Origin: Silvanigrella paludirubra
Lineage (GTDB): Bacteria; Bdellovibrionota_B; Oligoflexia; Silvanigrellales; Silvanigrellaceae
Direction of reading: 5' to 3'
DNA length: 64,000 nt
Assembly: GCF_009208775.1 (NCBI RefSeq)
Contig: NZ_WFLM01000001.1
Coordinates: forward strand, 62,001-126,000
Shown: positions 28,498-37,723 of the stretch, in pieces
How positions within the stretch are numbered: the stretch's first letter is position 1
Layout of the letters: each line of letters opens with the position of its first letter
Made by a program: the position numbers and the translations under genes
Notes under the pieces: generated by a model
Told to the model about the DNA's origin: nothing
Database searches by the model: none
The model's input: the letters and a program-made list of their open reading frames with translations, nothing else

Positions 28498-29925
28498 ATG
28501 GATTCCAAGCGCGGACTATTTTTGGTTATTTGTGATGACCCCGAACTTGCCTCAACTTTAGTACATATTCAAAAAAATATGGATATAAAGGTTTGGCTTC
28601 CAAATAAACAAAATCAATTACAAACCTCTCTGATTGAGGCCTGTGAAGATTCTGATAAAGTTGATGATATTCTAGTAAAAGGCGATATTACCAAGCCGTC
28701 CTTTTTTTCTCAATGGAAAGAATACGATCCTATTTGTGTTGTTTTATCCTTAAAGGATAATGACAAGTATTCTAATGTTAGAGAAATGTTATTAGAAGAA
28801 TTACCAGAGTCTCGAATTTTATCTTTTCAAATTGGACATCCCGAGGAAGTACCTCGAAAACTTGTCGATAATGATCGAGAATTGGTGCTTTCCTGGACCG
28901 AGCTTTTAAGTCGACCTATTAGTGCTGAATTAAGGCACATTGAAAGTACTCATCGAGTAAAAGAAATCCGAGATATTTTGATGGAAGGTGATAAAATAGC
29001 CCTTCTTCTGCAACCCGATCCCGATCCTGATGGTTTAGCTTCTGCTCTTGCGCTAAGATGTTTGCTTGGGCGTAACAAAGTTTCCACTCCTATTTGTAGT
29101 TTTGGTAAAGTAACAAGACCAGAAAATATAGCTATGATGCAACTTCTTGACCTTGAAGTTATCACTATAAAACCAGAAGACCTTATAAATTATGATAAAG
29201 TAGCAATGTTAGATACACAGCCAGCCCATTTTACTGTTACTTTGCCAAGAGTCGATGTTATTATAGACCACCATCCCATGGTAGCAAATTATTCTCACAT
29301 TCCTTACTGTGATATTCGCTCAAAATATGGGGCTACCTCTACTATTTTAACTGAATATTTAAGGGCTGCAGCGGTAAATATTGGGCAACGTCTTGCGACG
29401 GCCTTATTATATGGAATTAAAGCAGATACATTGCATTTAAATAGAGAAGTAATTGATGCCGATTTATATGCATTTGTTTCTTTATATCCAGACATTAATT
29501 ATAATTTATTAAGGCGAATGGAAAAACCTGAGCTTCCTATGAGATTTGCTCCTGTATTAGCAAATGCATTATTAAATATGGCCTTTCAAGATAAAATTTT
29601 AGTAAGTTTTATTGGTAATGTTGAGCGTGAAGATCTTATTCCACAAGTTGCCGATTTTATGCTTCAATTTGAAAATATAGAATGGGTTGTTTGTGTCGGT
29701 ATTTTTGAAAATAATATAGTAATGAGTGTTAGAAATGTTGGTTATGTAAAAAATGCTGGTGATGTTGTAAGACGAATTTTAAATGGAATTGGAAGTGGTG
29801 GTGGTCATAGAACGATGGCAAAAGCAATATTTCCTGTTGCAGGTTGGAAAGATAAATTTGGAAGTATTACTGAAGAAAATATTCGTTCTACTGTTCTTAA
29901 CCTTTTTCTCGAGGAAGCTACATGA
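28498..29925 (+). CDS. DHH/DHHA1 phosphoesterase with an N-terminal RCK-like domain
   Basis: A 475-residue protein from the ATG at 28498 (AAGG 8 nt upstream); the frame is open further, to a GTG at 28363, but that start lacks a good site. Residues 1-130 look like a Rossmann RCK/TrkA-N domain (LFLVICDDPELASTLV, then GDITKPSFF). The DHH part has DPDPDG at 174-179, DT at 239-240 and DHHP at 257-260; DHHA1 ends with GSGGGHRTMA at 432-441. Such enzymes cleave nanoRNA or cyclic dinucleotides. The first-motif His is apparently replaced by Gln172, so activity may be altered. The stop overlaps the next start as ATGA. Confidence 0.85.
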   Translation: MDSKRGLFLVICDDPELASTLVHIQKNMDIKVWLPNKQNQLQTSLIEACEDSDKVDDILVKGDITKPSFFSQWKEYDPICVVLSLKDNDKYSNVREMLLEELPESRILSFQIGHPEEVPRKLVDNDRELVLSWTELLSRPISAELRHIESTHRVKEIRDILMEGDKIALLLQPDPDPDGLASALALRCLLGRNKVSTPICSFGKVTRPENIAMMQLLDLEVITIKPEDLINYDKVAMLDTQPAHFTVTLPRVDVIIDHHPMVANYSHIPYCDIRSKYGATSTILTEYLRAAAVNIGQRLATALLYGIKADTLHLNREVIDADLYAFVSLYPDINYNLLRRMEKPELPMRFAPVLANALLNMAFQDKILVSFIGNVEREDLIPQVADFMLQFENIEWVVCVGIFENNIVMSVRNVGYVKNAGDVVRRILNGIGSGGGHRTMAKAIFPVAGWKDKFGSITEENIRSTVLNLFLEEAT

Positions 29926-30698
29926 GTTTCTTTTTAGCAAATTATTTATCTAAACAAGATACAAATATAAAACCTTTACATGTTGGCTTTGGATTTTATG
30001 GTGAAGAAATACAAAAAAGACTTGGGAAATTAAAAAAAATTGAAATAGAAACTAATGCTGAAACTGAACTTAAAATGGAGACATCTTTTATAGATAAAAC
30101 TTCATCTAAAATGATCTCTTCATTTGATGAAAATATATCTACAACAATTCCGAATTCAGATAATAAAAATAAAACAGATGAAAATGAAATTTCTCAAAAT
30201 AAATTTTTAGATAATCAAAAGTTTAAATCAGAATATTACGTAAATCCCTTTTTTGCCTTTTTGGCTTGGACAATAGACGCTATTTTAGGTTTTTGCTTTT
30301 TAATTATTTCTTTGTGCATTAATTATGTATTTGTTCCAAAAGGAATATTTGTAATTTCACCGACTGTACAAAAATATTTAAGTTTTGTTACTTTAGATAT
30401 AAGTGTTTTTCATACATTTTTATTTTCCTTGCAAGTTTGGTTTTTTATGGCTTTTCTTGTTTTCCTTTTTCAATATACTATCTTAGGTTTTGAAGGTTCT
30501 ACTTTAGGACGATGGATATTTGGAATAGCAATTCAAAATAATAAAAACAAAGGTTTAAAAGTTTCAGAAAAAACAAAAGTATGTGCAGCTTTATCTGAGT
30601 CTTTATTATTAGGCGGAATTCTATCCTTTATTTTCATTGTGATATCCCCATCTCGTGTTCCTATCTTTTTCTGGATGCGCTACTCTTCAAAAAAATAA
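29922..30698 (+). CDS. RDD-family membrane protein
   Basis: A 258-residue protein whose first 100 residues are hydrophilic and rich in Lys, Glu, Thr and Asn. An RDD domain follows with about three to four membrane segments: FAFLAWTIDAILGFCFL, then FLFSLQVWFFMAFLVFLF, then a C-terminal pair. TLGRWIFGIAIQ corresponds to the conserved second half of RDD proteins; the leading Arg of the family motif is not present in the first helix. Some RDD proteins affect ion transport, but the function is generally unknown. Translationally coupled to the RCK-DHH protein by a 4-nt overlap. Confidence 0.75.
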   Translation: MSFFLANYLSKQDTNIKPLHVGFGFYGEEIQKRLGKLKKIEIETNAETELKMETSFIDKTSSKMISSFDENISTTIPNSDNKNKTDENEISQNKFLDNQKFKSEYYVNPFFAFLAWTIDAILGFCFLIISLCINYVFVPKGIFVISPTVQKYLSFVTLDISVFHTFLFSLQVWFFMAFLVFLFQYTILGFEGSTLGRWIFGIAIQNNKNKGLKVSEKTKVCAALSESLLLGGILSFIFIVISPSRVPIFFWMRYSSKK

Positions 30699-30801
30699 AT
30701 AATCACTTTTGAGTTTAAATATTTCATGATAATGATATACGACCGAATGTTATTTATCGTTTTTTAATTTTGAAAATATAGTTATTTAGAGGCTCTAAGA
30801 A

Positions 30802-30838
30802 AATATAATAGGAATTTCTTATTATATTAACTTTTTTT
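30802..30838 (+). terminator. AT-rich hairpin followed by a T run, upstream of glnN
   Basis: Arms AATATAATA (30802-30810) and TATTATATT (30820-30828) pair perfectly and can extend inward. A T run follows at 30832-30838. It could end the RDD transcript or regulate glnN, which begins at 30870. The AT-only stem makes it weak. Confidence 0.35.
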
Positions 30839-30869
30839 GATTTTCAAATTGCATATGGAGTTAAGCTAC

Positions 30870-33071
30870 ATGTCTGATATCTCATCTTTTTATTCTGCTT
30901 TATCTATTCGTAAAGTTTTTCGTCCTCAAAATGCCGACGGTAAACAATCTCGAATTGCAGATTATTTTGCTTCTAATGTTTTTGATCTTCGTGCCATGGT
31001 AAAAAGATTATCTGCCCAAGATCTCGAAACGATGACCAAAGTAATGAAATATGGTGGAAAAATTGATGCTTCATTGGCGGAAAGAGTTGCTTCAGCAGCA
31101 AGAGAGTGGGCAATGGAAAAAGGAGCCACTCATTACTGCCATTGGTTTCAACCCCAAACAGGAGCTACTGCTGAAAAACATGATGCTTTTTTATGGTTTG
31201 ATAAACAAGGAAATCCGATAGAAAGATTTACAGGACCAGAACTTCTTCAAAGTGAACCCGATGCTTCAAGTTTTCCATCAGGTGGTATCCGATCTACATT
31301 TGAGGCAAGAGGTTATACAGGATGGGATCCTTCCAGTCCTATGTTTATTATGGAAACAGAAAATGGAAAAACGCTTTATATTCCATCTGTATTTATCAGC
31401 TACCATGGTGAAGCTCTTGACTTTAAAACACCTTTGTTACGTTCTAATGGTTCACTTTCTGTAGAAGCTACAAAAACTTTACATTTAATTGGTGAAAAAA
31501 AGGTAACACACGTAACAACATCGGTTGGACCTGAGCAAGAGTTTTTTATCATTGACAAAAAACATGCTATGAAAAGGCTAGATTTACATTTATCAGGACG
31601 TACTGTTTTTGGACGTAAACCATCAAAAGGGCAAGAACTTGAAGATCATTATTTTGGTCATATTCCAAGTCGTGTTCAATCCTTTTTTAATGAATTAGAA
31701 GTTGAATTATATAAATTAGGTGTCCCAGTTAAAACAAGACATAATGAAGTGGCACCAGGTCAATTTGAAATTGCTCCAATTTATGAAGGCTCCAATATTG
31801 CCGCTGATCATAATCAACTTGCATTAAAATGTATAAAAAGTGTTGCATTAAAAAATGGTTTTGTTGCTTTATTGCATGAAAAGCCATTTGCTGGAGTAAA
31901 CGGAAGCGGAAAACATGTAAACTGGTCCATGAGTGATTCATTAGGAAGAAACTTATTGGATCCAGGGGCAACTCCGCACGAAAACTTAGTCTTTTTAACT
32001 TTTTTATGCGGAATTTTACAAGGAATTAATGATAATGCAGACGTATTAAGAGCTTCTATTGCTTCTGCAGGTAATGATCACAGACTTGGCGCAAATGAAG
32101 CTCCTCCCGCTATCATCTCTGCTTTTTTAGGTAACACTCTAGATAAAATTTTAAATGCAATTGAATCTGGATCTGCTGATAAAGTAAACGCCGAAAAAAT
32201 TATGATCGATCTTGGTGTTTCTCATGTTCAAGAAGTTGCTAAAGATAATACAGACCGCAATCGTACTTCTCCTTTTGCATTTACAGGAAACAAGTTTGAA
32301 TTTAGAGCTGTTGGTTCAAGTGCACCCATAAATTATCCTACAGCTATTTTAAATGCCGCTGTTCATGATGGATTAACAAAAATAAATAAAAAACTAGAAG
32401 AAAAAGCTGTCAATGGAGTTGTTTCTGATAACGATTTATTGCTCATTCTTCGTGAAGTTATTATTCAAACTAAAAAAATCCGTTTTGAAGGAAATGGATA
32501 TTCTCAAGAATGGCGTGATGAAGCTGCTCAAAGGGGATTATCTAATTATTCAAAAACGCCAGATGCTCTTATGGTATTAGCTGATAAAGAAAAAACAAAA
32601 TTTTTGAAAAATGCGGGAGTATTTAATACAGAAGACATATTGAGTAGACTTGCAATTCAACAAGAGCGTTACATTAAACAATGTCTAATTGAAGTGAATT
32701 GTGCAATTGAAATGGCACAAACTTTAGTTTTGCCCGTTTGTATAGAATTTCATTCAAAACTAATGAAAAATGCAAAACTTTCTTCTGAAATAAGTTGTTC
32801 GTCTCCATCTAAAAAAATGGCGGAGCGTTTTGGAGATGACATCAGTCATGTATGGAGCACTCTAGAAGCACTTAAAATACAAGTTGAAAAAATTACATCT
32901 GGTGATGCCCTCGATCATCATCATTTAGAAAAAACAAGTAAGATTATTTCAGAAGTATTAATGCTGAAACTTGAAGATCTCCGAAGTGCGGTAGATACGG
33001 TAGAAGCATTTGTGCCAAATGATTTGTGGCCTTATCCTAAATATTCAGATATGATTTTTGGAATTGAATAA
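30870..33071 (+). CDS. glnN: type III glutamine synthetase
   Basis: GSIII assimilates ammonia by making glutamine from glutamate with ATP. The length of 733 residues is that of type III enzymes, against about 450-470 for GSI. Family marks are the N-terminal FRPQNADGKQSRIADYF-like start, AMEKGATHYCHWFQPQTG, GPEQEFFIID, VAPGQFEIAPI, GVNGSGKHVNWSMSD and GNDHRLGANEAPPA. An in-frame TTG lies 33 nt upstream, but GGAG sits 9 nt before the ATG at 30870, so the shorter start is preferred. The upstream leader has an AT-rich hairpin. Confidence 0.95.
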   Translation: MSDISSFYSALSIRKVFRPQNADGKQSRIADYFASNVFDLRAMVKRLSAQDLETMTKVMKYGGKIDASLAERVASAAREWAMEKGATHYCHWFQPQTGATAEKHDAFLWFDKQGNPIERFTGPELLQSEPDASSFPSGGIRSTFEARGYTGWDPSSPMFIMETENGKTLYIPSVFISYHGEALDFKTPLLRSNGSLSVEATKTLHLIGEKKVTHVTTSVGPEQEFFIIDKKHAMKRLDLHLSGRTVFGRKPSKGQELEDHYFGHIPSRVQSFFNELEVELYKLGVPVKTRHNEVAPGQFEIAPIYEGSNIAADHNQLALKCIKSVALKNGFVALLHEKPFAGVNGSGKHVNWSMSDSLGRNLLDPGATPHENLVFLTFLCGILQGINDNADVLRASIASAGNDHRLGANEAPPAIISAFLGNTLDKILNAIESGSADKVNAEKIMIDLGVSHVQEVAKDNTDRNRTSPFAFTGNKFEFRAVGSSAPINYPTAILNAAVHDGLTKINKKLEEKAVNGVVSDNDLLLILREVIIQTKKIRFEGNGYSQEWRDEAAQRGLSNYSKTPDALMVLADKEKTKFLKNAGVFNTEDILSRLAIQQERYIKQCLIEVNCAIEMAQTLVLPVCIEFHSKLMKNAKLSSEISCSSPSKKMAERFGDDISHVWSTLEALKIQVEKITSGDALDHHHLEKTSKIISEVLMLKLEDLRSAVDTVEAFVPNDLWPYPKYSDMIFGIE

Positions 33072-33095
33072 ATATATTTATTTCATGAAAAAGAT

Positions 33096-34280
33096 TTAAT
33101 AATTGCAGCCTGTTCTTACTTTGTTAGGAAATTTTACTAATAGAGCCTGCAGTGCTGCTAAAATTTTAAGATTATCAAAATCCGTATCTAAATTAATGAC
33201 TGAACCTTTAAAATCAGATTTGCTATCAGGTGAGTTTTTAGTATCACGTTTAGAGCGATTATCTGCAATGCTATTTGATTCTTTAACTCTATGATTTAAA
33301 TATTCACCTGGTAAATAATGCATTAAGAATGAATGTATTGCAAAATTTGTTTTTTTAATATCAAACATATCATTTTTAACACCTTTATTACCAAAATTAT
33401 TTGCTAATTGAAGAGACTCTAAGTCTGATATTCTTGTTTTATTTAAATTATATTCAAATTTGAGAAGTTTTTTAGTTAAACTTTTTACGGATATTTTATC
33501 TAATCTAATGTCATATCCAAATTCAAATAAGCGAATTTGAAGAAGCAAAGGAGAAATATTTCCTTTTAAACTTTTTTTAATATTTTCAGTTTGAATTTGT
33601 ATTTCTTCATCTGTAGCCCATGCGCCTACACCGTTTTCTGCAAGCATTTTCCATGGAAATAAAGGCCCTGGATCTAATTTTCTATCTACTGCAATGTCAG
33701 AGTGTCCTACAACACACAAAGGATCAATATTGTAACGTTTTTGAATATCTTTTGCTAATGAAACAATAAGTTTTTGTTGTTTTTCTGAAAATCCAATCCA
33801 ATCCAATTCACCTTGTTTGCAATACTTTTTATTATTCTTGCATTTAAAACCTAAGTTAACAACCTCAATTCCAATCGAAATAACATTAACATTTTTTCTA
33901 TTTTTCCATAAACTTGTTCCAGCGTGTTGTGCCCTTCTGTCTTCACTTACTATTTTATAAACTGTATTTCCTTTTTCAGGTACAAGCCAATGCGAACTAT
34001 TCCCACCAGTTGTTAAAGATCGAAGTGATTTTTTATAAGATTGTGCTGTATAATGAAAGACTATAGAGCATATGCTTTCATTGTTAATCCGAAAAGGATA
34101 ATCCTCATCTGTTAAATAATCTTCATTAATTTCATAGGGAATAAGATCGTTTGTTACTTTTTCAACAGGGGCAATTTTTTTTTCATCTAGAGCTTCTGTT
34201 TTATTGCTTTTTACTCCAGAAGAATTACAGCCAATTATAAAAAATAGTGTTATAAAATTTAATATAAAAATTTTTTTCAT
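33096..34280 (-). CDS. N-acetylmuramoyl-L-alanine amidase (Amidase_2) lipoprotein
   Basis: A 394-residue lipoprotein (lipobox FIIGC, C18) with an Amidase_2/PGRP domain. The expected zinc and catalytic residues are H76 (FHYTAQ), E139 (IGIEVV), H193 (GHSDIAVDR) and D203 (LDPGP), the AmiD-like arrangement that cleaves the lactoyl-peptide amide in peptidoglycan. YKIVSEDRRAQHAG is also typical. After a short helical region resembling the C-terminal module of AmiD, about 120 residues are unassigned and end in a cysteine-containing tail. Possible roles are muropeptide recycling at the outer membrane or attack on other cells. It converges with glnN. Confidence 0.88.
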   Translation of the reverse strand: MKKIFILNFITLFFIIGCNSSGVKSNKTEALDEKKIAPVEKVTNDLIPYEINEDYLTDEDYPFRINNESICSIVFHYTAQSYKKSLRSLTTGGNSSHWLVPEKGNTVYKIVSEDRRAQHAGTSLWKNRKNVNVISIGIEVVNLGFKCKNNKKYCKQGELDWIGFSEKQQKLIVSLAKDIQKRYNIDPLCVVGHSDIAVDRKLDPGPLFPWKMLAENGVGAWATDEEIQIQTENIKKSLKGNISPLLLQIRLFEFGYDIRLDKISVKSLTKKLLKFEYNLNKTRISDLESLQLANNFGNKGVKNDMFDIKKTNFAIHSFLMHYLPGEYLNHRVKESNSIADNRSKRDTKNSPDSKSDFKGSVINLDTDFDNLKILAALQALLVKFPNKVRTGCNY

Positions 34281-34487
34281 ATCATCATTTTCCTTGGTGA
34301 TGATTGTTTTTAATAAAACATAAAAAATTTTATTAAAATATACTTTTCTTCGGAAAAAATAACATGTAAATAAGAAATAATTTTAAATGTATGTTGAAAG
34401 ACAAAAATCTGTCGAATTAAAATATCATAAAAATTTCCGATAACTATAAATACTGTTTGATTTTTAGTATTTATTTTGAGGTAATTC

Positions 34488-35810
34488 ATGAAAAATAATC
34501 TTTTAAAATCCCTGTTAAGTATACCTTTTGTTAGATTATTTATCATTTCGTTAATTTCTTTTTTATTTTTGGTTTCATGTTCTGTAAGTGGTGGTAATAA
34601 TAAAAATTCGACTAACGAATTGAGCAATTCTCAAAAAAATAGTCACAGTTATATATTAATTGGTGCTAAAGGAAGATTCGGTAAAGGGTCCGTTTTTAAA
34701 TGCACTCTTGATGGCTATGAGTGTACTGAATTTTTAGGTGGCAATATGAGGTTTCAAGCGCCTTCAAAATCAGGATTGAAGCCTTTAAAGTTATTTAATG
34801 GAGATCTTTTTGGTTCTAGTGTTTTGGTTATCAAAGATAAATTGTTTATTGGAGCAATAGGACGCGATAATAAAAATGGAAATGATGCGGGGAGTATTTC
34901 TAGTGCAAATTATAAAGATGAAGTAGGCAGTGTTTTTCAATGCAATTTGAATGGTACGGAGTGCCAAGAGTTTTTAGGTGGTCATAATTCCTTTCAAACC
35001 AAATCTGAAAATTCGAGAATTAATTTAATGTCTTCTGATCATTTTGGTTCTACTTTATTTCATTCAAACAATAAAATTTATATTGGTTCTATAGGTAGAG
35101 ATAATAATAATAAAGATGATGTCGGTTCCATTTTTCAATGTGATTTAGATGGAAAAAATTGCAATGAATTGATTGGTGGTAAGAATAAATCAAAATTATT
35201 GAACCAATTATTAAGTGAACATGATTCCATTGGATCTAGTTTGTTTATGAATAATAGTACCATTTATGTTGGTGCTATGAATAAAAATGCAGGTAATGGC
35301 GGATTATTAAAATGCAATAATGATATTTCAAAATGTAATTACATAGATGTAAAAAATATTCATTTATCGTTAAATGATGCTTTTGGTTCTAGTTTAGTAG
35401 GTAACGAAAAAAATATTTTTGTGGGTGCTATTGGCAGAAATGGATTTCCGACAACGGATCCTAATTTGTATGATATAGGTGCTGTTTTTAAATGCGATTT
35501 AGAAGGTACAAATTGTTCTGAAATTATTGCTGGTGAAAATAAAGCGAGTGCAGCTAGTCTAGGTCTTTCTCTAAAAGATAATTTGGGCTCGAGTTTAGCT
35601 ATTTTAGGAAACTATCTTTACATAGGGGCTTCTGGAAGAATCAATAATGCAAACGCAAGAACAGGAGCTGTGTTTAGATGTCAGCTTGATGGTTCTAATT
35701 GTATTGAGTTTATTGGTGGAAGAAGTAATGGAGAAGTCAATTCAGATAGCCTTGATCTCCTTGATGGTGATCTATTTGGTTCTAGTTTGGCAATTGTTTC
35801 CATGCCTTAA
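34488..35810 (+). CDS. lipoprotein with six FG-GAP-like repeats
   Basis: A 440-residue lipoprotein (hydrophobic 15-30, lipobox LVSC). It is built from six units. Each has a G-S/A-V-F strand with a C-X6-C pair (as in CTLDGYEC and CDLDGKNC), often an E-F-L-G-G turn, then DxFGSSL and an I-Y-I-G-A-x-G-R strand. This is the FG-GAP/integrin-alpha propeller pattern. The last unit ends right after DLFGSSLAI, so the first and last strands could close a ring. Fourth unit: C-X6-C kept, but the E-F-L-G-G turn lost. A surface adhesion or binding role is a reasonable inference; no family member of known function is recognised. Confidence 0.75.
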   Translation: MKNNLLKSLLSIPFVRLFIISLISFLFLVSCSVSGGNNKNSTNELSNSQKNSHSYILIGAKGRFGKGSVFKCTLDGYECTEFLGGNMRFQAPSKSGLKPLKLFNGDLFGSSVLVIKDKLFIGAIGRDNKNGNDAGSISSANYKDEVGSVFQCNLNGTECQEFLGGHNSFQTKSENSRINLMSSDHFGSTLFHSNNKIYIGSIGRDNNNKDDVGSIFQCDLDGKNCNELIGGKNKSKLLNQLLSEHDSIGSSLFMNNSTIYVGAMNKNAGNGGLLKCNNDISKCNYIDVKNIHLSLNDAFGSSLVGNEKNIFVGAIGRNGFPTTDPNLYDIGAVFKCDLEGTNCSEIIAGENKASAASLGLSLKDNLGSSLAILGNYLYIGASGRINNANARTGAVFRCQLDGSNCIEFIGGRSNGEVNSDSLDLLDGDLFGSSLAIVSMP

Positions 35811-35840
35811 TATCCAATTTAAAAAATAAAAGAATATGTC

Positions 35841-35869
35841 TTGACGATGCACTTTTATTCAAGTATCAA
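35841..35869 (+). promoter_or_regulatory. sigma70-like promoter for the argG-pyr unit
   Basis: TTGACG (35841-35846) and TATCAA (35864-35869) are separated by 17 nt. A short ORF and a terminator follow, then argG. Confidence 0.5.
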
Positions 35870-35911
35870 CGTTCGGACGATTTTTAAGTTTTTCTTTCAA
35901 AAGGGTATTCT

Positions 35912-35998
35912 ATGTCTTTTGCAATTTATCGAGTCAAAATAGACACTGAAAGCAGAAAGAAATTGCTCATTTCTAATTCATTTATTTATTGTTTTTAA
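35912..35998 (+). CDS. candidate 28-residue leader peptide upstream of argG
   Basis: A 28-codon ORF with AAGGG 7 nt before its ATG. It contains two Arg codons (7 and 15) and five Lys codons. Its TAA is immediately followed by the first base of an intrinsic terminator. Promoter, short ORF, terminator and biosynthetic gene in that order is the layout of transcription attenuation. There is no run of Arg codons, so a classic amino-acid-starvation mechanism is not obvious. Confidence 0.4.
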   Translation: MSFAIYRVKIDTESRKKLLISNSFIYCF

Positions 35999-36025
35999 AG
36001 CTCCGCATTGCGGGGCTTTTTTTTT
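35999..36025 (+). terminator. intrinsic terminator in the argG leader
   Basis: Stem AGCTCCGC (35999-36006) pairs with GCGGGGCT (36010-36017) over an ATT loop and is followed by eight or more T. It stands 32 nt before the argG ATG and directly after the leader ORF stop. Confidence 0.85.
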
Positions 36026-36056
36026 GCTTATTTTATATTTCAGAGGAGATTTCACA

Positions 36057-37712
36057 ATGACGGATTATGTTAAAGTAGCATCTTATGAAGGTCGTAAAGG
36101 AGAAATTCGTAAGGTTGTTCTTTTGTATTCTGGAGGCCTTGATACCTCTGTAATGTTGAAATGGATTCAAGAGTATTACAATGCCGAAGTGATTGCCTTA
36201 ACGATTGATATTGGGCAACAGGCCGATAATCTTGAAGAAATACGTCAAAAAGCTTTAAAGTTAGGTGCTTTAAAAGCTTACGTCATCGATGCCAAAAAAG
36301 AATTTGCTTACCACTATTTAGCAAAAGGAATTAAGGCAAATGCTCGTTATCAAGGTGATTATCATTTAGCAACTCCTCTTGGGCGCCCTCTTCTAGCTAA
36401 AATAGCCGTAGACATTGCACGTGAAGAAAATTGTGACTGTATAGCCCATGGTTGTACAGGAAAAGGAAACGATCAGGTTCGTATTGAAGGTACTGTATTA
36501 ACGCTAGCCCCAGAAATGAAAATCATTGCCCCTGTTCGTGAATGGGGAATGGGACGTGATGAAGAACTTGAATATGCTAGGGTTCATAATATTCCTGTAA
36601 AACAGACAAAAGACTCCCCTTATAGCTACGACGATAATATGTGGGGTGTTTCTGCAGAAGGAGGAGAAATTGAAAATCCGGCTCTTATTCCTAACCTTCC
36701 TGCTATTCTTCAAGTGTGCAATATTATAGAAAAAACCCCTCATGAATCCCAATTAGTAAAATTAGGCTTTTTAAGAGGAATTCCTGTTCAATTAAATGGG
36801 ATAGATATGGATCTTCCTTCCATTATTCTTGAGTTAAATAAAATTGGTGCATTACATGGAGTGGGTGTGACTCATCACCTTGAAGATCGTGTAGTGGGTC
36901 TCAAAGTTCGTGGGGTATATGAATCTCCTGCAGCACACACCATTATTCGTGCGCATGAAACTCTTGAAAAATTTGTCTGCACAAGACAAGAAAATGAATT
37001 TAAATCTGTTGTGGATCAAAAATGGGGCTATTTATGTTATGGCGCTTTATGGCATGAGCCTTTAATGGATGATTTAAATGCATTTATTGAAAAAATAAAT
37101 GAAAAAGTAACAGGTTTAGTAACAATAAAGTTATTTAAAGGTAGAGCGGACGTTGTTGCTGTTGAAACTCCAAATAGTATTTTTGATGAAAAACTTGCAA
37201 CATTTATGAAAAGTAACGCGTTTAACCAAAATGCTTCTGCAGGATTTACAGAAATTTATACAATGCAAATGCGTCTTTCACAAGAAAAAGAACGTTATGC
37301 ACTTGTTTCCGTAGGTGGCGATGAAAATAAAGAAAAATTTGCGCCTTTAATTGCAGAACTTCAAAAACAAGGCTTTTTATTATTCGCCACAAAAGGAACG
37401 CATGCTTATTTAGCAAAACAAGGTGTAAAAAGTATTCTTGTGCATAAAGCAAATGAAGAAAGTCATAAGCCTAACTTAATCGATCTTTTAAAACAAAATA
37501 GATTTGATCTTGTTGTTAATGTTCCTACACCTTCAAAGCCAATTAGTGAAGAAATTGATGGAAAAAATATTCGCAATTGGAGTGTAAAAAACGGTGTTCA
37601 ACTTATAACGGATTATGAAGTATTTAAAGTTACAGTTGAAAAAATGGCAAAATCTGCTAAATCAGGTTTGTCTAAATTATCTGAATCAACTAAAAAACCA
37701 GCTTTACTTTAA
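36057..37712 (+). CDS. argG: argininosuccinate synthase with a C-terminal MGS-like domain
   Basis: Residues 1-405 are argininosuccinate synthase, which condenses citrulline and aspartate with ATP. The PP-loop YSGGLDTS is at 24-31, with TIDIGQ, HGCTGKGNDQVR (131-142) and KDSPYSYDDNMWG. Residues about 414-535 are extra. They match an MGS-like domain, the allosteric domain at the end of carbamoyl-phosphate synthase large chain: ALVSVGG, the phosphate loop ATKGTHAYL at 444-452, KPNLIDLL and DLVVNVPTP. Typical ArgG ends near 400-450 residues. The start at 36057 follows AGGAG. Eleven nt separate it from the amidohydrolase, the second gene of an apparent pyr operon. Binding of UMP, IMP or ornithine by this domain is inference. 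Confidence 0.93.
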   Translation: MTDYVKVASYEGRKGEIRKVVLLYSGGLDTSVMLKWIQEYYNAEVIALTIDIGQQADNLEEIRQKALKLGALKAYVIDAKKEFAYHYLAKGIKANARYQGDYHLATPLGRPLLAKIAVDIAREENCDCIAHGCTGKGNDQVRIEGTVLTLAPEMKIIAPVREWGMGRDEELEYARVHNIPVKQTKDSPYSYDDNMWGVSAEGGEIENPALIPNLPAILQVCNIIEKTPHESQLVKLGFLRGIPVQLNGIDMDLPSIILELNKIGALHGVGVTHHLEDRVVGLKVRGVYESPAAHTIIRAHETLEKFVCTRQENEFKSVVDQKWGYLCYGALWHEPLMDDLNAFIEKINEKVTGLVTIKLFKGRADVVAVETPNSIFDEKLATFMKSNAFNQNASAGFTEIYTMQMRLSQEKERYALVSVGGDENKEKFAPLIAELQKQGFLLFATKGTHAYLAKQGVKSILVHKANEESHKPNLIDLLKQNRFDLVVNVPTPSKPISEEIDGKNIRNWSVKNGVQLITDYEVFKVTVEKMAKSAKSGLSKLSESTKKPALL

Positions 37713-37723
37713 TAGGAAATAAT

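Noticed and set aside
34310..34627. A 105-codon minus-strand frame over the start of the FG-GAP-like lipoprotein gene
   Set aside because: It overlaps the signal peptide region of a better-supported gene and has no domain or ribosome site.
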